Origin: Azoarcus sp.
Lineage (GTDB): Bacteria; Pseudomonadota; Gammaproteobacteria; Burkholderiales; Rhodocyclaceae
Direction: 5' to 3'
Assembly (NCBI GenBank): GCA_020725025.1
Contig: DYFV01000003.1
Location: 62,001 to 126,000, forward strand
DNA: 64,000 nucleotides
Both the position numbers and the translations under genes were made by a program. This document shows, piece after piece, positions 52,628 through 61,170 of the stretch. The notes below the pieces were generated by a model. It did no database searches. It was not told the origin of the DNA and saw only the letters and a program-made list of their open reading frames with translations. Numbering within the stretch: position 1 is the stretch's first letter; the number at the start of each line of letters is the position of its first letter.

Positions 52628-53910
52628 TCGTGCCGCCGCCCTTCCCGGGTTCCGCCGGGGCTCCATCCGGGCTACGGGGACACGCGGAGAAGCCTCCGCT
52701 CTTCGACTTCCTGCAGGCCGACCATCCCTTTCGGCCGCGGGTCGAGGGCTTCGCGGCCGCGATCGCCGCGCGGCCGGAATGCCTTGCCCTCGCGCGCGGC
52801 GAGCTCGGCGGACGCACCGCGATCCACGCCGAGATCAAGGCCCTGCCGGACGAGGACGGCGGCTTCCGCCTCGACCGCTTCTACTGGTCCGGCCAGCGCT
52901 GGACCGACGCCGGCTTCGCCGCCGCCACGCTGAGCTACGCCGCGCGCGACGGGCAGGCGGGCTGGCAGGAATTCCCCCACGATGCCTACCTCGCCGGGAT
53001 GGCCGCGCATTTCGGATGCGGCGACGCGTCGGCCGGCTGCGAGGTGCTGCGCTACGTGCCGCTGCGCCGCTTCACCTTCCGCGCGCCCCATGCCCGCGCA
53101 GGCACGGCGATCGGCAAGTTCAAGCGCAAGTCCCGCTTCCGCCGGGCCTATGCGCTGCTCGAGACGATCAGCGGCGAGCTGGCCGGCCAGGACACCGGCT
53201 TCGCAGTCGCGGCGCCCCTCGGCATCGACCCCGCCCTCGGCCTGTATTTCCAGGAGGCACTGCCCGGCGAGGACCTCTCCCGGCGCATCGACGCCACCAG
53301 CTGCGACGCCCTGCTCGCCCGCGTCGGCGAGCTCCACGCGCGGCTGCACGGGCTCGCGGTCGCCGGCCTCGCCCCCTGGGATCCGGCGGCCTTCCTGCGC
53401 GCCCTGGCCCAGGACCTGGCGTGGATCGGCTTCGTCCGCCCCCAGCTCGCCGAGGAGATGCGCGCGGCCGGCGAGACGCTGCGGGCGCAAGCCCCCGTCC
53501 TCGCGGCCGACACCTTCTGCCACGGCGACTTCGTCTGCTCGCAGGTCCTGGTGGACGGTGAGCGCTGGGCGATCACCGACTTCGACCTCGCCTGCCTGGG
53601 CGACCCCTGCCGCGACGTGGCGATGTTCCTCGCCGGGCTCGGCTACGACCTTCCGTGGCTGGAGCGGGCCCTGCATGCCGGCGAGCCGGATGCCGCGGCG
53701 CAGGTCGAGCGCGCCGCCGCGGCCTACCTGGAGGGCTACGCATCGCGGCGGGGAGCTGTCGAACCCTTTGCGCCGCGACGCCTCGCCTGGCACCGGGCCT
53801 GCGCCGAGATCTACTACCTGGCGCTCATGTTCAAGAAGGACCGCTACGCCGCGCCCGCCTTCGCCGCGGGACTGAAGCGGATGCGCGGCGCGCTCGCCGC
53901 GCTCGACTGA
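52624..53910 (+). CDS. APH-fold phosphotransferase 4, with a repeat-derived N-terminus
   Basis: 428 residues. After a 25-residue tail, LFDFLQADHPFRPRVEGF and AIHAEIKALPDEDGGFRLDRFYWSGQRW align with the paralogue at 46323, as do CEVLRYVPLRRFTFRAP and IGKFKRKSRFRRAYALL. Catalytic loop FCHGDFVCSQVL (Gln for Asn); metal site ITDFDLACLGDPCRDVAMFL. The first residues PPPFPGSAGAPSGLRG are encoded by a REP-like unit at 52644-52671; no alternative in-frame start lies beyond it, so the protein probably carries this tail. ATGA overlap with the exporter gene. Confidence 0.77.
   Translation: MIVPPPFPGSAGAPSGLRGHAEKPPLFDFLQADHPFRPRVEGFAAAIAARPECLALARGELGGRTAIHAEIKALPDEDGGFRLDRFYWSGQRWTDAGFAAATLSYAARDGQAGWQEFPHDAYLAGMAAHFGCGDASAGCEVLRYVPLRRFTFRAPHARAGTAIGKFKRKSRFRRAYALLETISGELAGQDTGFAVAAPLGIDPALGLYFQEALPGEDLSRRIDATSCDALLARVGELHARLHGLAVAGLAPWDPAAFLRALAQDLAWIGFVRPQLAEEMRAAGETLRAQAPVLAADTFCHGDFVCSQVLVDGERWAITDFDLACLGDPCRDVAMFLAGLGYDLPWLERALHAGEPDAAAQVERAAAAYLEGYASRRGAVEPFAPRRLAWHRACAEIYYLALMFKKDRYAAPAFAAGLKRMRGALAALD
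52644..52671. repeat. REP-like unit inside the 5' end of kinase gene 4
   Basis: CCCGGGTTCCGCCGG...CTCCATCCGGG, then CTAC, matches unit B at 6908-6934 in orientation and ends. It lies in frame within the coding sequence and encodes PGSAGAPSG. Confidence 0.8.
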
Positions 53911-53920
53911 GGACGTCCCC

Positions 53921-55081
53921 ATGGCCCGACCGCGCATCGCCCACGTGCTCAACACCATCGGCCTCGGCGGCGTCCCCGAGGCCTGCTTCCACCTGCTCGC
54001 GAACCTGCCGGCCGACCGCTACGACCTGCGGGTCTACGTGCTGCGCCGCGCCGGGGGCGAGGACGGCGCGCGGGCCGGGCGGCTCGGCCGCTTCCACGAG
54101 ATCGACGTGCCGGTCGCCTTCTCGGCGCACGACGGAGACAAGCTCGCGGTCGTCGGCCATCTGGCCGACTGGCTGACACGCCACGACATCGACCTGGTCC
54201 ATACCCACTCGTACAAGCCCAATCTCTACGGCCGCCTCGCCGGCGTGCTGTGCCGGCGGCCCGGACTGCGGGTAGTGGCCCACTATCACAACCAGTACGA
54301 CGACAAGTGGCAGGCCGACGGCAACCTGCTCCTCGAACGGCGGCTCGCCGACTGCTCCGACGGGCTCGTGGCCTGCTCGCGCTCGGTGGCGGATCACGTC
54401 GCCGAGCGCGTCGGCGTGCCGCGCGAGCGCGTGACGGTGATCCTCAACGGCGTCGAGGCGGCCCGCTTCGCCGGCGGCGACCGCCGCACCGGGCGCGCGA
54501 TGCTGGGGCTCGCCGACGGCGAAGTGGCGATCGGGCTCGTGGGCCGCATCAGCGAGCAGAAGGGCCAGGAGGAGTTCATCCGCGCCGCGGCCCGCGTCGC
54601 GCCGCATTCCCCCCAGGCCGTCTTCCTCGTCATCGGCTCGGCCGACGCGCCGGAGCATCTCGCGGCGGCCCGGTCGCTCGCCGCCGAGCTCGCCCTGGGC
54701 GATCGGCTGCGCTTCACCGGCCACGTCGGCGACATGCCTGCGGTCTATGCGGCGCTGGACGTCCTGGCCGCCCCCTCCCGCTGGGAAGGCTTCGGGCTGA
54801 TGCTGGTCGAGGCCATGGCGGCCGGCAAGCCCATCGTCGCCACCCGGGTGGGCGCGATCCCCGAGGTGTGCGCCGACAACGAGACGGCCCTCCTCGTGCC
54901 GCCGCGGGATCCCGAGGCGCTCGCCGAGGCGCTGCTCGCGATCCTGCGCGATCCGGAACGGGCACGCGCGCTGGGCGCGGTCGGCGTGGAGCGCGCGGCG
55001 CGCTTCTCGTGGGCGCGCTCGGCCGAGGGCCTCGACGCGCTCTACCAGGACCTCCTCGCCGACCGGAGTGCGCGGCCATGA
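53921..55081 (+). CDS. GT4 glycosyltransferase 3
   Basis: 386 residues. RIAHVLNTIGLGGVPEACFHLLANL start (GLGG loop), VHTHSYKPNLYGRLAG, donor half IGLVGRISEQKGQEEFIRAA and the clear EX7E motif SRWEGFGLMLVEAMAAGKP followed by VGAIPEVCADNETALLVPP. Closest in style to WecA-pathway or capsule GT4 enzymes. Ten bases separate it from the kinase gene upstream; the phosphatase gene overlaps its end by four bases. Confidence 0.87.
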   Translation: MARPRIAHVLNTIGLGGVPEACFHLLANLPADRYDLRVYVLRRAGGEDGARAGRLGRFHEIDVPVAFSAHDGDKLAVVGHLADWLTRHDIDLVHTHSYKPNLYGRLAGVLCRRPGLRVVAHYHNQYDDKWQADGNLLLERRLADCSDGLVACSRSVADHVAERVGVPRERVTVILNGVEAARFAGGDRRTGRAMLGLADGEVAIGLVGRISEQKGQEEFIRAAARVAPHSPQAVFLVIGSADAPEHLAAARSLAAELALGDRLRFTGHVGDMPAVYAALDVLAAPSRWEGFGLMLVEAMAAGKPIVATRVGAIPEVCADNETALLVPPRDPEALAEALLAILRDPERARALGAVGVERAARFSWARSAEGLDALYQDLLADRSARP

Positions 55082-55773
55082 ACGATCGCGATTCGTTCGC
55101 TTCGGCGCCCTTCCCGGATTCCGCCGGGGCTACATCCGGGCCAGGGAACCCCTCTGCGGTGCCCCTGCTGGTCGTCCGCCACGGCCAGACCGGCGGCAAC
55201 GGCAATCGCTACGTCGGTCGCGAGGACGAGCCCCTGGATGCGGTCGGGCGCGAGCAGGCCGCCGCCCTCGTGGGCCTGCTCGCCGGCCGGCCGCTCGATG
55301 CGATCTACTGCAGTCCGCTCTCGCGGGCGCGCGACACCGCGCTGCCCCTGGCCGACGCACGCGGACTGGCTGTGCACGTGCGCGATGCGCTGCAGGAGAT
55401 CGACTACGGCCACTACCAGGGCATGCCGAAGGCCGACCAGCCGCTCAGGCTGCGGCACGATCACCGCGTCCACCCGATGCCCGGCGGCGAGAGCCTGCTG
55501 GACGTCTACCGTCGCATCGAGGGCTTCGCCGAGGAGGTCCGCCAGTCGGTCCTCGACGGCCGGCGGCTTGCCGTCGTGGGTCACTTCTGGAGCAACCGCA
55601 TGCTGGTCGGCGTGCTCCTCGGTGTGCCCTTCGAGGCCCTCTTCGAGCAGACGCACTACAAGCCGGCCAACGGCTCGGTGTTCGAGATGGTGTTCGACGG
55701 CGAGGCCGCGGCGGCCCCGCGCGTTGTCCGCAGCGACTGGCTGCACCGGCCGGAGTCCGGGGGCGAAGCATGA
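55078..55773 (+). CDS. Histidine phosphatase family protein
   Basis: 231 residues. Phosphate pocket LLVVRHGQTGGNGNRYVGRED with the RHG catalytic His, ALPLADARGLAV, and the second His in VVGHFWSNRML. Members remove phosphate from sugars and other small molecules, e.g. GmhB-like, CobC or phosphoglycerate mutase relatives. The first about 24 residues contain APFPDSAGATSGPG encoded by a REP-like unit (55113-55140). A GTG at 55159, directly before the conserved fold, would give a 204-residue protein and put the repeat in the leader. A phosphatase next to five kinases suggests a phosphorylated intermediate that is later dephosphorylated. Confidence 0.8.
   Translation: MNDRDSFASAPFPDSAGATSGPGNPSAVPLLVVRHGQTGGNGNRYVGREDEPLDAVGREQAAALVGLLAGRPLDAIYCSPLSRARDTALPLADARGLAVHVRDALQEIDYGHYQGMPKADQPLRLRHDHRVHPMPGGESLLDVYRRIEGFAEEVRQSVLDGRRLAVVGHFWSNRMLVGVLLGVPFEALFEQTHYKPANGSVFEMVFDGEAAAAPRVVRSDWLHRPESGGEA
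55113..55140. repeat. REP-like unit inside the 5' end of the phosphatase gene
   Basis: CCCGGATTCCGCCGGGGC...ACATCCGGG, same orientation as the unit at 52644. Encodes PDSAGATSG in frame if the ATG at 55078 is used. Confidence 0.8.
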
Positions 55774-57116
55774 ACGTGGACTGGCAGCACGACACCGCTC
55801 CCCTGCCCGCGGCCGTGCTCGCGGACTTTCCCGGCGCGGCGTCCATCTTCGACACCGCCGCCGTGGCGCACACGCTGCTCGCCGCCGGGGCGCTCGACCC
55901 GGAGACGGCCCGCGACGGCCTCGCCGTGGAGAACGTCTGGTACATCCCCGGCCGCGCGCTGCGCGTGGTCTACGCGTGCCGGCGGGGCGAACCGGGCGGC
56001 CCGCGCATCCTGAGCGTGGACTTTTCGCGCGGCGGACCGGCCGATCCCGCCGCCGGCGGCACCCCGGTCCCGGAATGGCAGGCGGTGGCCTGCCGCTTTC
56101 CGGCCGACCGGGCTCTGCACGGGCTCCCCGATCTGGTCGACGCCGCCGCGATCTCCGCCCGGCTGTCGGCGGCCCTCGGTACCGGGGTGCCCGGCGCTTC
56201 GATGCGCTGGTCCCTGCTCTCCTACCTGCCCGGCGAGCGCGCGGCCCTGCGCCTGCGCTGGCCCCAGGCCGGGGCGGACGTAGTCGCCAAGCTCGACGCC
56301 TCGGCGGCGGCGAGCCACGCGAGAATGGATGCCCTGTGGCGGGATCCGGCCCGCCGCTTCGGCATGGCCGAACCGCTGCTCGCGCTGCCGGACCTGCCGG
56401 CCCGCTGCGAGCGCTTCGTCGTCGGGGAGCGCTTGGAGGCGCTGGCGGCGCGAGCGGCGGGACCGACCGGCACGCTCGAGGCACGGGATGCGCTGCTGCG
56501 CCCGGTCATGAACGGGCTCGTCGCGCTGCACGGCTCCCGGCTCTCCGGCCTGGCCCGCAAGCCCGCCGAGGAGCTCCTGCGGCGGGTCCAGCGCAAGGTC
56601 CTGCCGCGGATCGCCGTCGCCCTGCCCGAGCTCGCACCCCGCGCCGCCGCGCTGGTGGAGGTCCTCGCGGCCACAGTGCCGCCGCCGGGCCCGCCGCGGG
56701 TGCTGCACGGCGACCTGCACACCGCGAACCTGCTGCTGGACGAGGACGGCCGCGTCGTCTTCATCGACCTCGACAGCCTGTGCCTGGGCGATCCGGCCCT
56801 GGATCTCGCGCAGCTCGGTACCCGGCTCGCACTCGGCGAAGCGCGCGCCGGCAACGCCCCGGCCATGCTCGCCGCCGCCGGCCGGCTGCCCGCCCTTTAC
56901 GCCGCGGCCGGCGGCGAGGCGCCGGACGCGCGGACCTATGCCTGGTACGTGGCGATGCTGCTCGTCGGCCGGCAGATCAAGACCTGCATCCGCCACCTGG
57001 CGCCGGAGCTGCCGACACTCGCGGAGCGGCTGCTGGACGCCGCCGAAGCGGTCTGGCGCGAAGGCGCGCTTGTCTCGGGTACGGGGGGAGCGCGGGAGAA
57101 GGCGACCGTCGCGTAG
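55770..57116 (+). CDS. APH-fold phosphotransferase 5
   Basis: 448 residues, last gene of the cluster. N-terminal half unlike the others (VENVWYIPGRALRVVYACRRG; MRWSLLSYLPGERAALRLRW). The kinase core has LHGDLHTANLLLDEDGRVVFIDLDSLCLGDPALDLAQLG, the only one of the five with the standard Asn in the HGDLHxxN loop. ATG overlaps the phosphatase stop by four bases. The distinct loop suggests a different substrate class or a conventional kinase among specialised ones. Confidence 0.78.
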   Translation: MNVDWQHDTAPLPAAVLADFPGAASIFDTAAVAHTLLAAGALDPETARDGLAVENVWYIPGRALRVVYACRRGEPGGPRILSVDFSRGGPADPAAGGTPVPEWQAVACRFPADRALHGLPDLVDAAAISARLSAALGTGVPGASMRWSLLSYLPGERAALRLRWPQAGADVVAKLDASAAASHARMDALWRDPARRFGMAEPLLALPDLPARCERFVVGERLEALAARAAGPTGTLEARDALLRPVMNGLVALHGSRLSGLARKPAEELLRRVQRKVLPRIAVALPELAPRAAALVEVLAATVPPPGPPRVLHGDLHTANLLLDEDGRVVFIDLDSLCLGDPALDLAQLGTRLALGEARAGNAPAMLAAAGRLPALYAAAGGEAPDARTYAWYVAMLLVGRQIKTCIRHLAPELPTLAERLLDAAEAVWREGALVSGTGGAREKATVA

Positions 57117-57142
57117 TGCGCGGTCCCGTGGCTGCGCGGAGG

Positions 57143-57190
57143 AAAAAAACGGGGGCGCGCCGCCTACGCCATGCGCTACGACGCGCCCCC
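57143..57190 (-). terminator. Intrinsic terminator of the chemoreceptor gene
   Basis: On the minus strand GGGGGCGCG pairs with CGCGCCCCC across a loop of about 22 nt and is followed by G and seven T residues. It is properly placed about 90 bp past the chemoreceptor stop. Confidence 0.8.
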
Positions 57191-57277
57191 CTCCCACCAC
57201 GACTTTCCCACTTCTCGCGGACGAAACGAATACCCGGATCCCGGTGTATCGGTCCGGCAGCCGGCAGGACGGGCCTG

Positions 57278-59299
57278 TCAGCGTACGCGGAAGCGGCCCA
57301 CATCCTGTTCCAGGCTGCGGGCGAGGCGCTCCAGCAGCATCGCGGTTTCGCGCTTGGCGGCCGCCGCAGCGCTGTTCTGCTCGGTCATCTGCGCGATCGA
57401 CTCCACATTGCGCGCGATCTCGTTCGAGGCGGCGCTCTGCTCGCGCAGCGCGACGGAGATTTCGGCGACCGTCTGCACCACGCGCCCTGCGCCGTCGCGG
57501 ATCTGGGCGATGGCCTCGCCCGCGGCGCGCGCGCGCTCCACCCCGGCATTGACGCGGGTCACCCCGCGCTCCATGCCGTCGACCGCCTGGCGGGTGCCCT
57601 TCTGAATGCGCTCGACCATGGCGCCGATCTCTCCGGTGGACACTGCGGTCCGCTCGGCGAGCTTGCGCACTTCGTCGGCGACCACGGCGAAGCCGCGGCC
57701 CTGCTCGCCCGCCCGCGCGGCCTCGATCGCCGCGTTGAGGGCGAGGAGGTTCGTCTGGTCGGCGATCTCGCGGATCACGCCGATCACGGCCGAGATCTGC
57801 GCCGAGCTGGCGCCGAGCTCGTCCACCGAGCGCGCCGACGCGGCGACGGCGTCGGCGATCTCGCCGATGTCCCGCACCAGGGCGGCGACCGTCTCGCCGC
57901 CCTGGCGCGAGAGCTCGCCCGAGGCACGGGCCAGCTCGTCGGCATGCACCGCGTTGGTCGCGATGTGGTCGATCCCGACCGTCATCTGCTCCACGGCCGA
58001 CGCCATGCTGGAGGCCGACTCGCTCTGATGCACCGAGGCCTGCTCGATCTGGCGCGCGGCGTCGAGGACACGCCCCGAGGAATCCGCGACGTCTCCGGCG
58101 TTGGCCTGGATGCCGGCGACGAGCGAGCGCATCGCATCGGCCATGGCGTTGAAGCTCGCGGCCACGCGGCGCAGCTCGTCGTTCGCCTTCAGCTCGATGT
58201 GCGCGGTGAGATCGCCCTGCGCCAGCCGCGCGCTGCCTTCGCTCAGGTCGCGCACGCTCCCCATGACCGAGAGATAGGCGCCGTACGCGAGGTAGGCGAC
58301 CGCGAGCAGCATCCCGATCAGCACCAGGTTGCCGAGACGCTTCACGCCTTCGGCCTCGCCTATGCGCGCCTCGAGAAGCTGGTCGAGGGTGGGCAGCAGG
58401 ATGTCGTGGAGCGCGCCGTAGCCGGTGTCCAGGGTTTTCGTCACGAGGTCGAAGAAGGCGGCCGGGGTCATGGTCGCCGCGGAATTCGGGTCGAGCATCC
58501 CCTGCACGGCCCGGTCGACCTCGGCCAACTGGGCGCGGAACGCCCCGAAAGCCGCCTCCAGGCTGTCGCGCAGTTCGGGCCGCTCGCGCACGACCTTGGC
58601 GAGATTGGCGTCGAGCGCCTTCATCGCGGCGCCCACCTCTTTGGAGATCACCGCCACATCCACCCGCCCCTGCTCGTCCGCGGCCCCGGCGGCGAGCAGC
58701 GACGCTCCCCTCGCCCGCAGGCGACCGAGGTACTCGAGCAGCATCGGCAGGCGCTCGACGGCGGTCACCACCAGGTAATGGGTATCCGGGTCGGGGTCGA
58801 AGGTCAGCCCGTAGCGGTCGCCCAGGTTGACCTGGAACTCGAGCAGCCCTCCCACGAGCTCCGTGTGCAGCCGGAAGTTCTCGCCCCGGGAGAGCGACAT
58901 GCCCTCGCCGCGCAGCCTGCCCCAGTTGCCCCGCAGGCCCCTCCAGCGGGCGTCGTCGCGCTCGCTCGCCGGCAGCGCGCGCTCCAGGTCGTCGAAGGCA
59001 GCCTGGACGTCGGTCTCCCGCTGCTCGCGCCGCGCCCGCATGTCCGTCGCCCCACCGAGCTCCGCCGCCGACATGCCGCGGTGCTGCTGCACGAGCTGCA
59101 CCAGCTTGGCGAGCGGGCGAATCAGGCTCGAGGCCACGAGCTCGGACCGGGAACGATCGATCTTCGCGTCGAGCTCCCGTTCGAGCGCGGTGATCAGGAC
59201 CGCGAAGGCGATCAGGACGACCACCCCGATCAACCCGAACTTCAGCCTGAAGCTGATGCGGTCCATCAACGCCCGGGCGGGCAGAAAAAGGGCATTCAT
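57278..59299 (-). CDS. Methyl-accepting chemotaxis protein
   Basis: 673 residues. First membrane helix [21 protein letters not shown], a large all-helical periplasmic domain (about 40-325) with [18 protein letters not shown] reminiscent of NIT-type nitrate/nitrite sensors, second membrane helix [23 protein letters not shown], and a cytoplasmic signalling domain with the hairpin [41 protein letters not shown]. It controls CheA in response to an external ligand. ATG 59299 has GGAGAA upstream. Single gene with its own terminator; no other chemotaxis genes nearby. The ligand assignment is a guess. Confidence 0.88.
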   Translation of the reverse strand: MNALFLPARALMDRISFRLKFGLIGVVVLIAFAVLITALERELDAKIDRSRSELVASSLIRPLAKLVQLVQQHRGMSAAELGGATDMRARREQRETDVQAAFDDLERALPASERDDARWRGLRGNWGRLRGEGMSLSRGENFRLHTELVGGLLEFQVNLGDRYGLTFDPDPDTHYLVVTAVERLPMLLEYLGRLRARGASLLAAGAADEQGRVDVAVISKEVGAAMKALDANLAKVVRERPELRDSLEAAFGAFRAQLAEVDRAVQGMLDPNSAATMTPAAFFDLVTKTLDTGYGALHDILLPTLDQLLEARIGEAEGVKRLGNLVLIGMLLAVAYLAYGAYLSVMGSVRDLSEGSARLAQGDLTAHIELKANDELRRVAASFNAMADAMRSLVAGIQANAGDVADSSGRVLDAARQIEQASVHQSESASSMASAVEQMTVGIDHIATNAVHADELARASGELSRQGGETVAALVRDIGEIADAVAASARSVDELGASSAQISAVIGVIREIADQTNLLALNAAIEAARAGEQGRGFAVVADEVRKLAERTAVSTGEIGAMVERIQKGTRQAVDGMERGVTRVNAGVERARAAGEAIAQIRDGAGRVVQTVAEISVALREQSAASNEIARNVESIAQMTEQNSAAAAAKRETAMLLERLARSLEQDVGRFRVR

Positions 59300-59618
59300 C
59301 GGATTCTCCGGGTCTTGGTAATGTTGTTGACGAGAGGCGGCCGGGCCGGCGCCTGGCGATCGACGCGCACGGCATGAGCACGCGGGCGGCACTACACACG
59401 AAATCCCGGGATACGTAATTGATGGCCGACAAACTGCCGCCCGCGCTCGAGCATGAGGGGCGAGCGTGACGAACTCGTGAGCGTTTTGCGACAGCCGTGC
59501 GCCGCCCGGCTCGACCCCGGCGGCACCCGGCCGGCTCCCGGTGGGTGGGAGCGATGCCGGAAAGCGAGAGAAATCCCTTTGACATGCGGCACCGCGTCCG
59601 CTAGCTTGCATCGCCCTC
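59300..59618. other. Intergenic region between divergent genes
   Basis: About 320 bp without a supported gene. It holds the chemoreceptor ribosome site on the minus strand and, on the plus strand, a promoter-like pair at 59579-59607. No repeat or RNA element recognised. Confidence 0.5.
59579..59607 (+). promoter_or_regulatory. Promoter-like TTGACA-N17-TAGCTT
   Basis: TTGACA at 59579-59584, 17-bp spacer, TAGCTT at 59602-59607, followed by GC. A perfect -35 with a poor -10, 12 bp before the ATG at 59619. The same arrangement recurs at 60976. Confidence 0.5.
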
Positions 59619-59951
59619 ATGCTGCTCGGCACCCGTTTCGGTGTCGTCGGGCACGCCCGGGCCGAGGCCGGCGTGGGCCTCTTCGCCCGGGTCCAGCCGC
59701 CGCCCATTTCCAGGCCGGTCGCCTTCCTCGGACTGCTGCTCATCGGGCTTTCCTGGGGCGGGCTGGCCTCCGGCTTTCTGCGCTCGGCACTCCTGGGCGG
59801 GGCCGCGCTGGTCGGCGCGGTTGCCGTGGAGGGCCTGTGGCGCCGCTTCGTACTCGGGCGCCCGGTCTCCCCCGGCGATCTGGTGTTCGCCTGCGTGGCC
59901 CCGCTGTCGGGGTTTGGGCTGGGCCTGCTCTTGAAGGCCTTGCAGGTCTAA
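59619..59951 (+). CDS. Small membrane protein of unknown function
   Basis: 110 residues with three hydrophobic segments ([58 protein letters not shown]). I do not recognise the family. A promoter-like pair lies upstream and the SelW-like gene is about 60 bp downstream. Codon composition is like the neighbouring chromosome. With no clear ribosome site the start is uncertain. Confidence 0.5.
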   Translation: MLLGTRFGVVGHARAEAGVGLFARVQPPPISRPVAFLGLLLIGLSWGGLASGFLRSALLGGAALVGAVAVEGLWRRFVLGRPVSPGDLVFACVAPLSGFGLGLLLKALQV

Positions 59952-60012
59952 GCTTAGGCGGCCCGCGCGAACCGTTTTCCCTCTCGCGCGTCACGCTCGG
60001 CATGGAGGCACC

Positions 60013-60303
60013 ATGAACAACCGAATCCAAATCCAGTACTGCACCCAGTGCCGCTGGCTGTTGAGAGCCGCCTGGATGGCGCAGGAGCTGCTGACGACCT
60101 TCGACCAGGAGATCTCGGAGCTCACCCTGAAGCCGGGTACCGGCGGCATCTTCGAGGTCCGCGCGAACGGCGCGCTGGTCTGGTCGCGCAAGGATCAGGG
60201 GCGTTTTCCGGAGATCACGGAGCTGAAGCAGCTGGTGCGGGACCATGTTGCGCCGGACCGCGATCTCGGCCATGCGGACCGCAAAGGGGAAGGCAAGGCC
60301 TGA
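60013..60303 (+). CDS. SelT/SelW/SelH-like (Rdx family) redox protein
   Basis: 96 residues with a thioredoxin-like fold. Redox motif IQYCTQCRWLLRAAWMAQELL with Cys in the position that is selenocysteine in some relatives, then the family's LKPGTGGIFEVRANGALVWSRKDQGRFPE. Prokaryotic members are of unknown function, presumed thiol oxidoreductases. GGAGG lies six bases before ATG 60013. Confidence 0.87.
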   Translation: MNNRIQIQYCTQCRWLLRAAWMAQELLTTFDQEISELTLKPGTGGIFEVRANGALVWSRKDQGRFPEITELKQLVRDHVAPDRDLGHADRKGEGKA

Positions 60304-60344
60304 CTGCTGGTTGCGCCGGTGGCGCCAGACCTGTTCTCGCCACT

Positions 60345-60715
60345 GGCCCCTTGGTCACCATCGAAGGCAAGCCCCGCCGCTTCGCCACCGACAGCGCCAA
60401 GGCCTTCCCCAGCCTCGGGCTCAACGTCGCACTGGGCGAGATCGACCCGGCGGCCGGCACGGCCATGGACTTAGCGGAGCCCCTCGCCCTCACCGGCACG
60501 AGCCGTGCAGGACGGCCGTAGAGGCGTTGCAGTCGGGGGTGGATCTGGTGCTCGTGGCGTATGACCCGGATCAGTACTACCGCGCCATGCATTGCGCGGC
60601 ATTGGCGGCACACGCGGGCCGGCTCCATCCGGAACAGGCTGCGCAAAGCCTCCGCCGCGTTGCGGCGGCCGCGGGCCGCAGCCGCCTCGACAAGCCGGAG
60701 ATCGCCGTGCGCTAA
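60345..60715 (+). pseudogene. Decayed glycoside hydrolase family 3 (NagZ-like) fragment
   Basis: Two pieces in different frames. Frame one (about 60345-60490) reads GPLVTIEGKPRRFATD and GLNVALGEIDPAAGTAM, loosely like the N-terminal barrel of GH3. A second frame (60518-60715) reads VEALQSGVDLVLVAYDPDQYYRAM then HAGRLHPEQAAQSLRRV, which closely resembles the end of GH3 beta-N-acetylhexosaminidases. Most of the enzyme between the pieces is missing and no start precedes the second piece. The second piece is convincing, the first is not. Confidence 0.45.
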
Positions 60716-60975
60716 GGAGACGGATTCGCTCGGAGCCGGCCACCGACGATCAGCGCACGCCTTCCCGCCCGTGCACTCCATTCGCGCTGCTAGATCCGAT
60801 CGCATTCTGCCTATCGTCCGAAGAGCCGGCCGCGTCCCGCTCGAACGCAAGCACTGCCGCCGCCACTGCCCCGTCCTCAAGGCCCCGCCTTCTTGGGGCG
60901 CGGCCATCGTCCCTCGCCCGGAATCCTCCAACAGCGGCAAGGGGTTGAGCGTGTCCGCATGCGTGACAAATTTCT

Positions 60976-61004
60976 TTGACATGGTCAGAGAGCTTCGATA
61001 GCTT
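60976..61004 (+). promoter_or_regulatory. Promoter-like TTGACA-N17-TAGCTT, second copy
   Basis: TTGACA at 60976-60981, 17-bp spacer, TAGCTT at 60999-61004, followed by GC. Flanked like the copy at 59579 (CTTTGACATG ... TAGCTTGC). It points toward the cassette genes, about 165 bp before the first ATG. Confidence 0.45.
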
Positions 61005-61068
61005 GCCGCTTCATGACGCTGCAATGCCCCCGAAAACACGACCGGCCCCGCCCCCCGCTACAGCAGGA

Positions 61069-61110
61069 TAGACAGATTCTGTCTACTCCCCTGCCGGCCC
61101 ATTCTGTCTA
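61069..61110. repeat. Palindrome plus repeated half-site at the island edge
   Basis: TAGACAGA-T-TCTGTCTA (61069-61085) is a perfect 17-bp palindrome; ATTCTGTCTA recurs at 61101-61110, 25 bp after its first occurrence. Resembles the small GACAGA-type palindromes also present near 63.4 kb. Confidence 0.6.
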
Positions 61111-61170
61111 TTACGGCTATTAGGCATGCGCTCAGCCAAGTGCATTGCCATTTCCGAGGCAGGAGAAATT

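Larger units (their letters stand above)
60716..61170. other. Noncoding transition into the AT-richer island
   Basis: About 450 bp without a supported gene. Contains a GC-rich hairpin near 60880-60905 (GGCCCCGCC...GGGGCGCGGCC), a promoter-like pair at 60976-61004 and the palindrome at 61069-61085. Base composition changes to AT-richer near 61.1 kb. CTATTAGGC just before 61122 resembles the end of an integron attC site but lacks the required GTT. Confidence 0.5.

Noticed and set aside
55238..59585. Frames of about 1300 codons on both strands across the end of the glycan cluster and the chemoreceptor gene
   Set aside because: They span several recognised genes, are Arg/Gly/Ala-rich and contain no domain.
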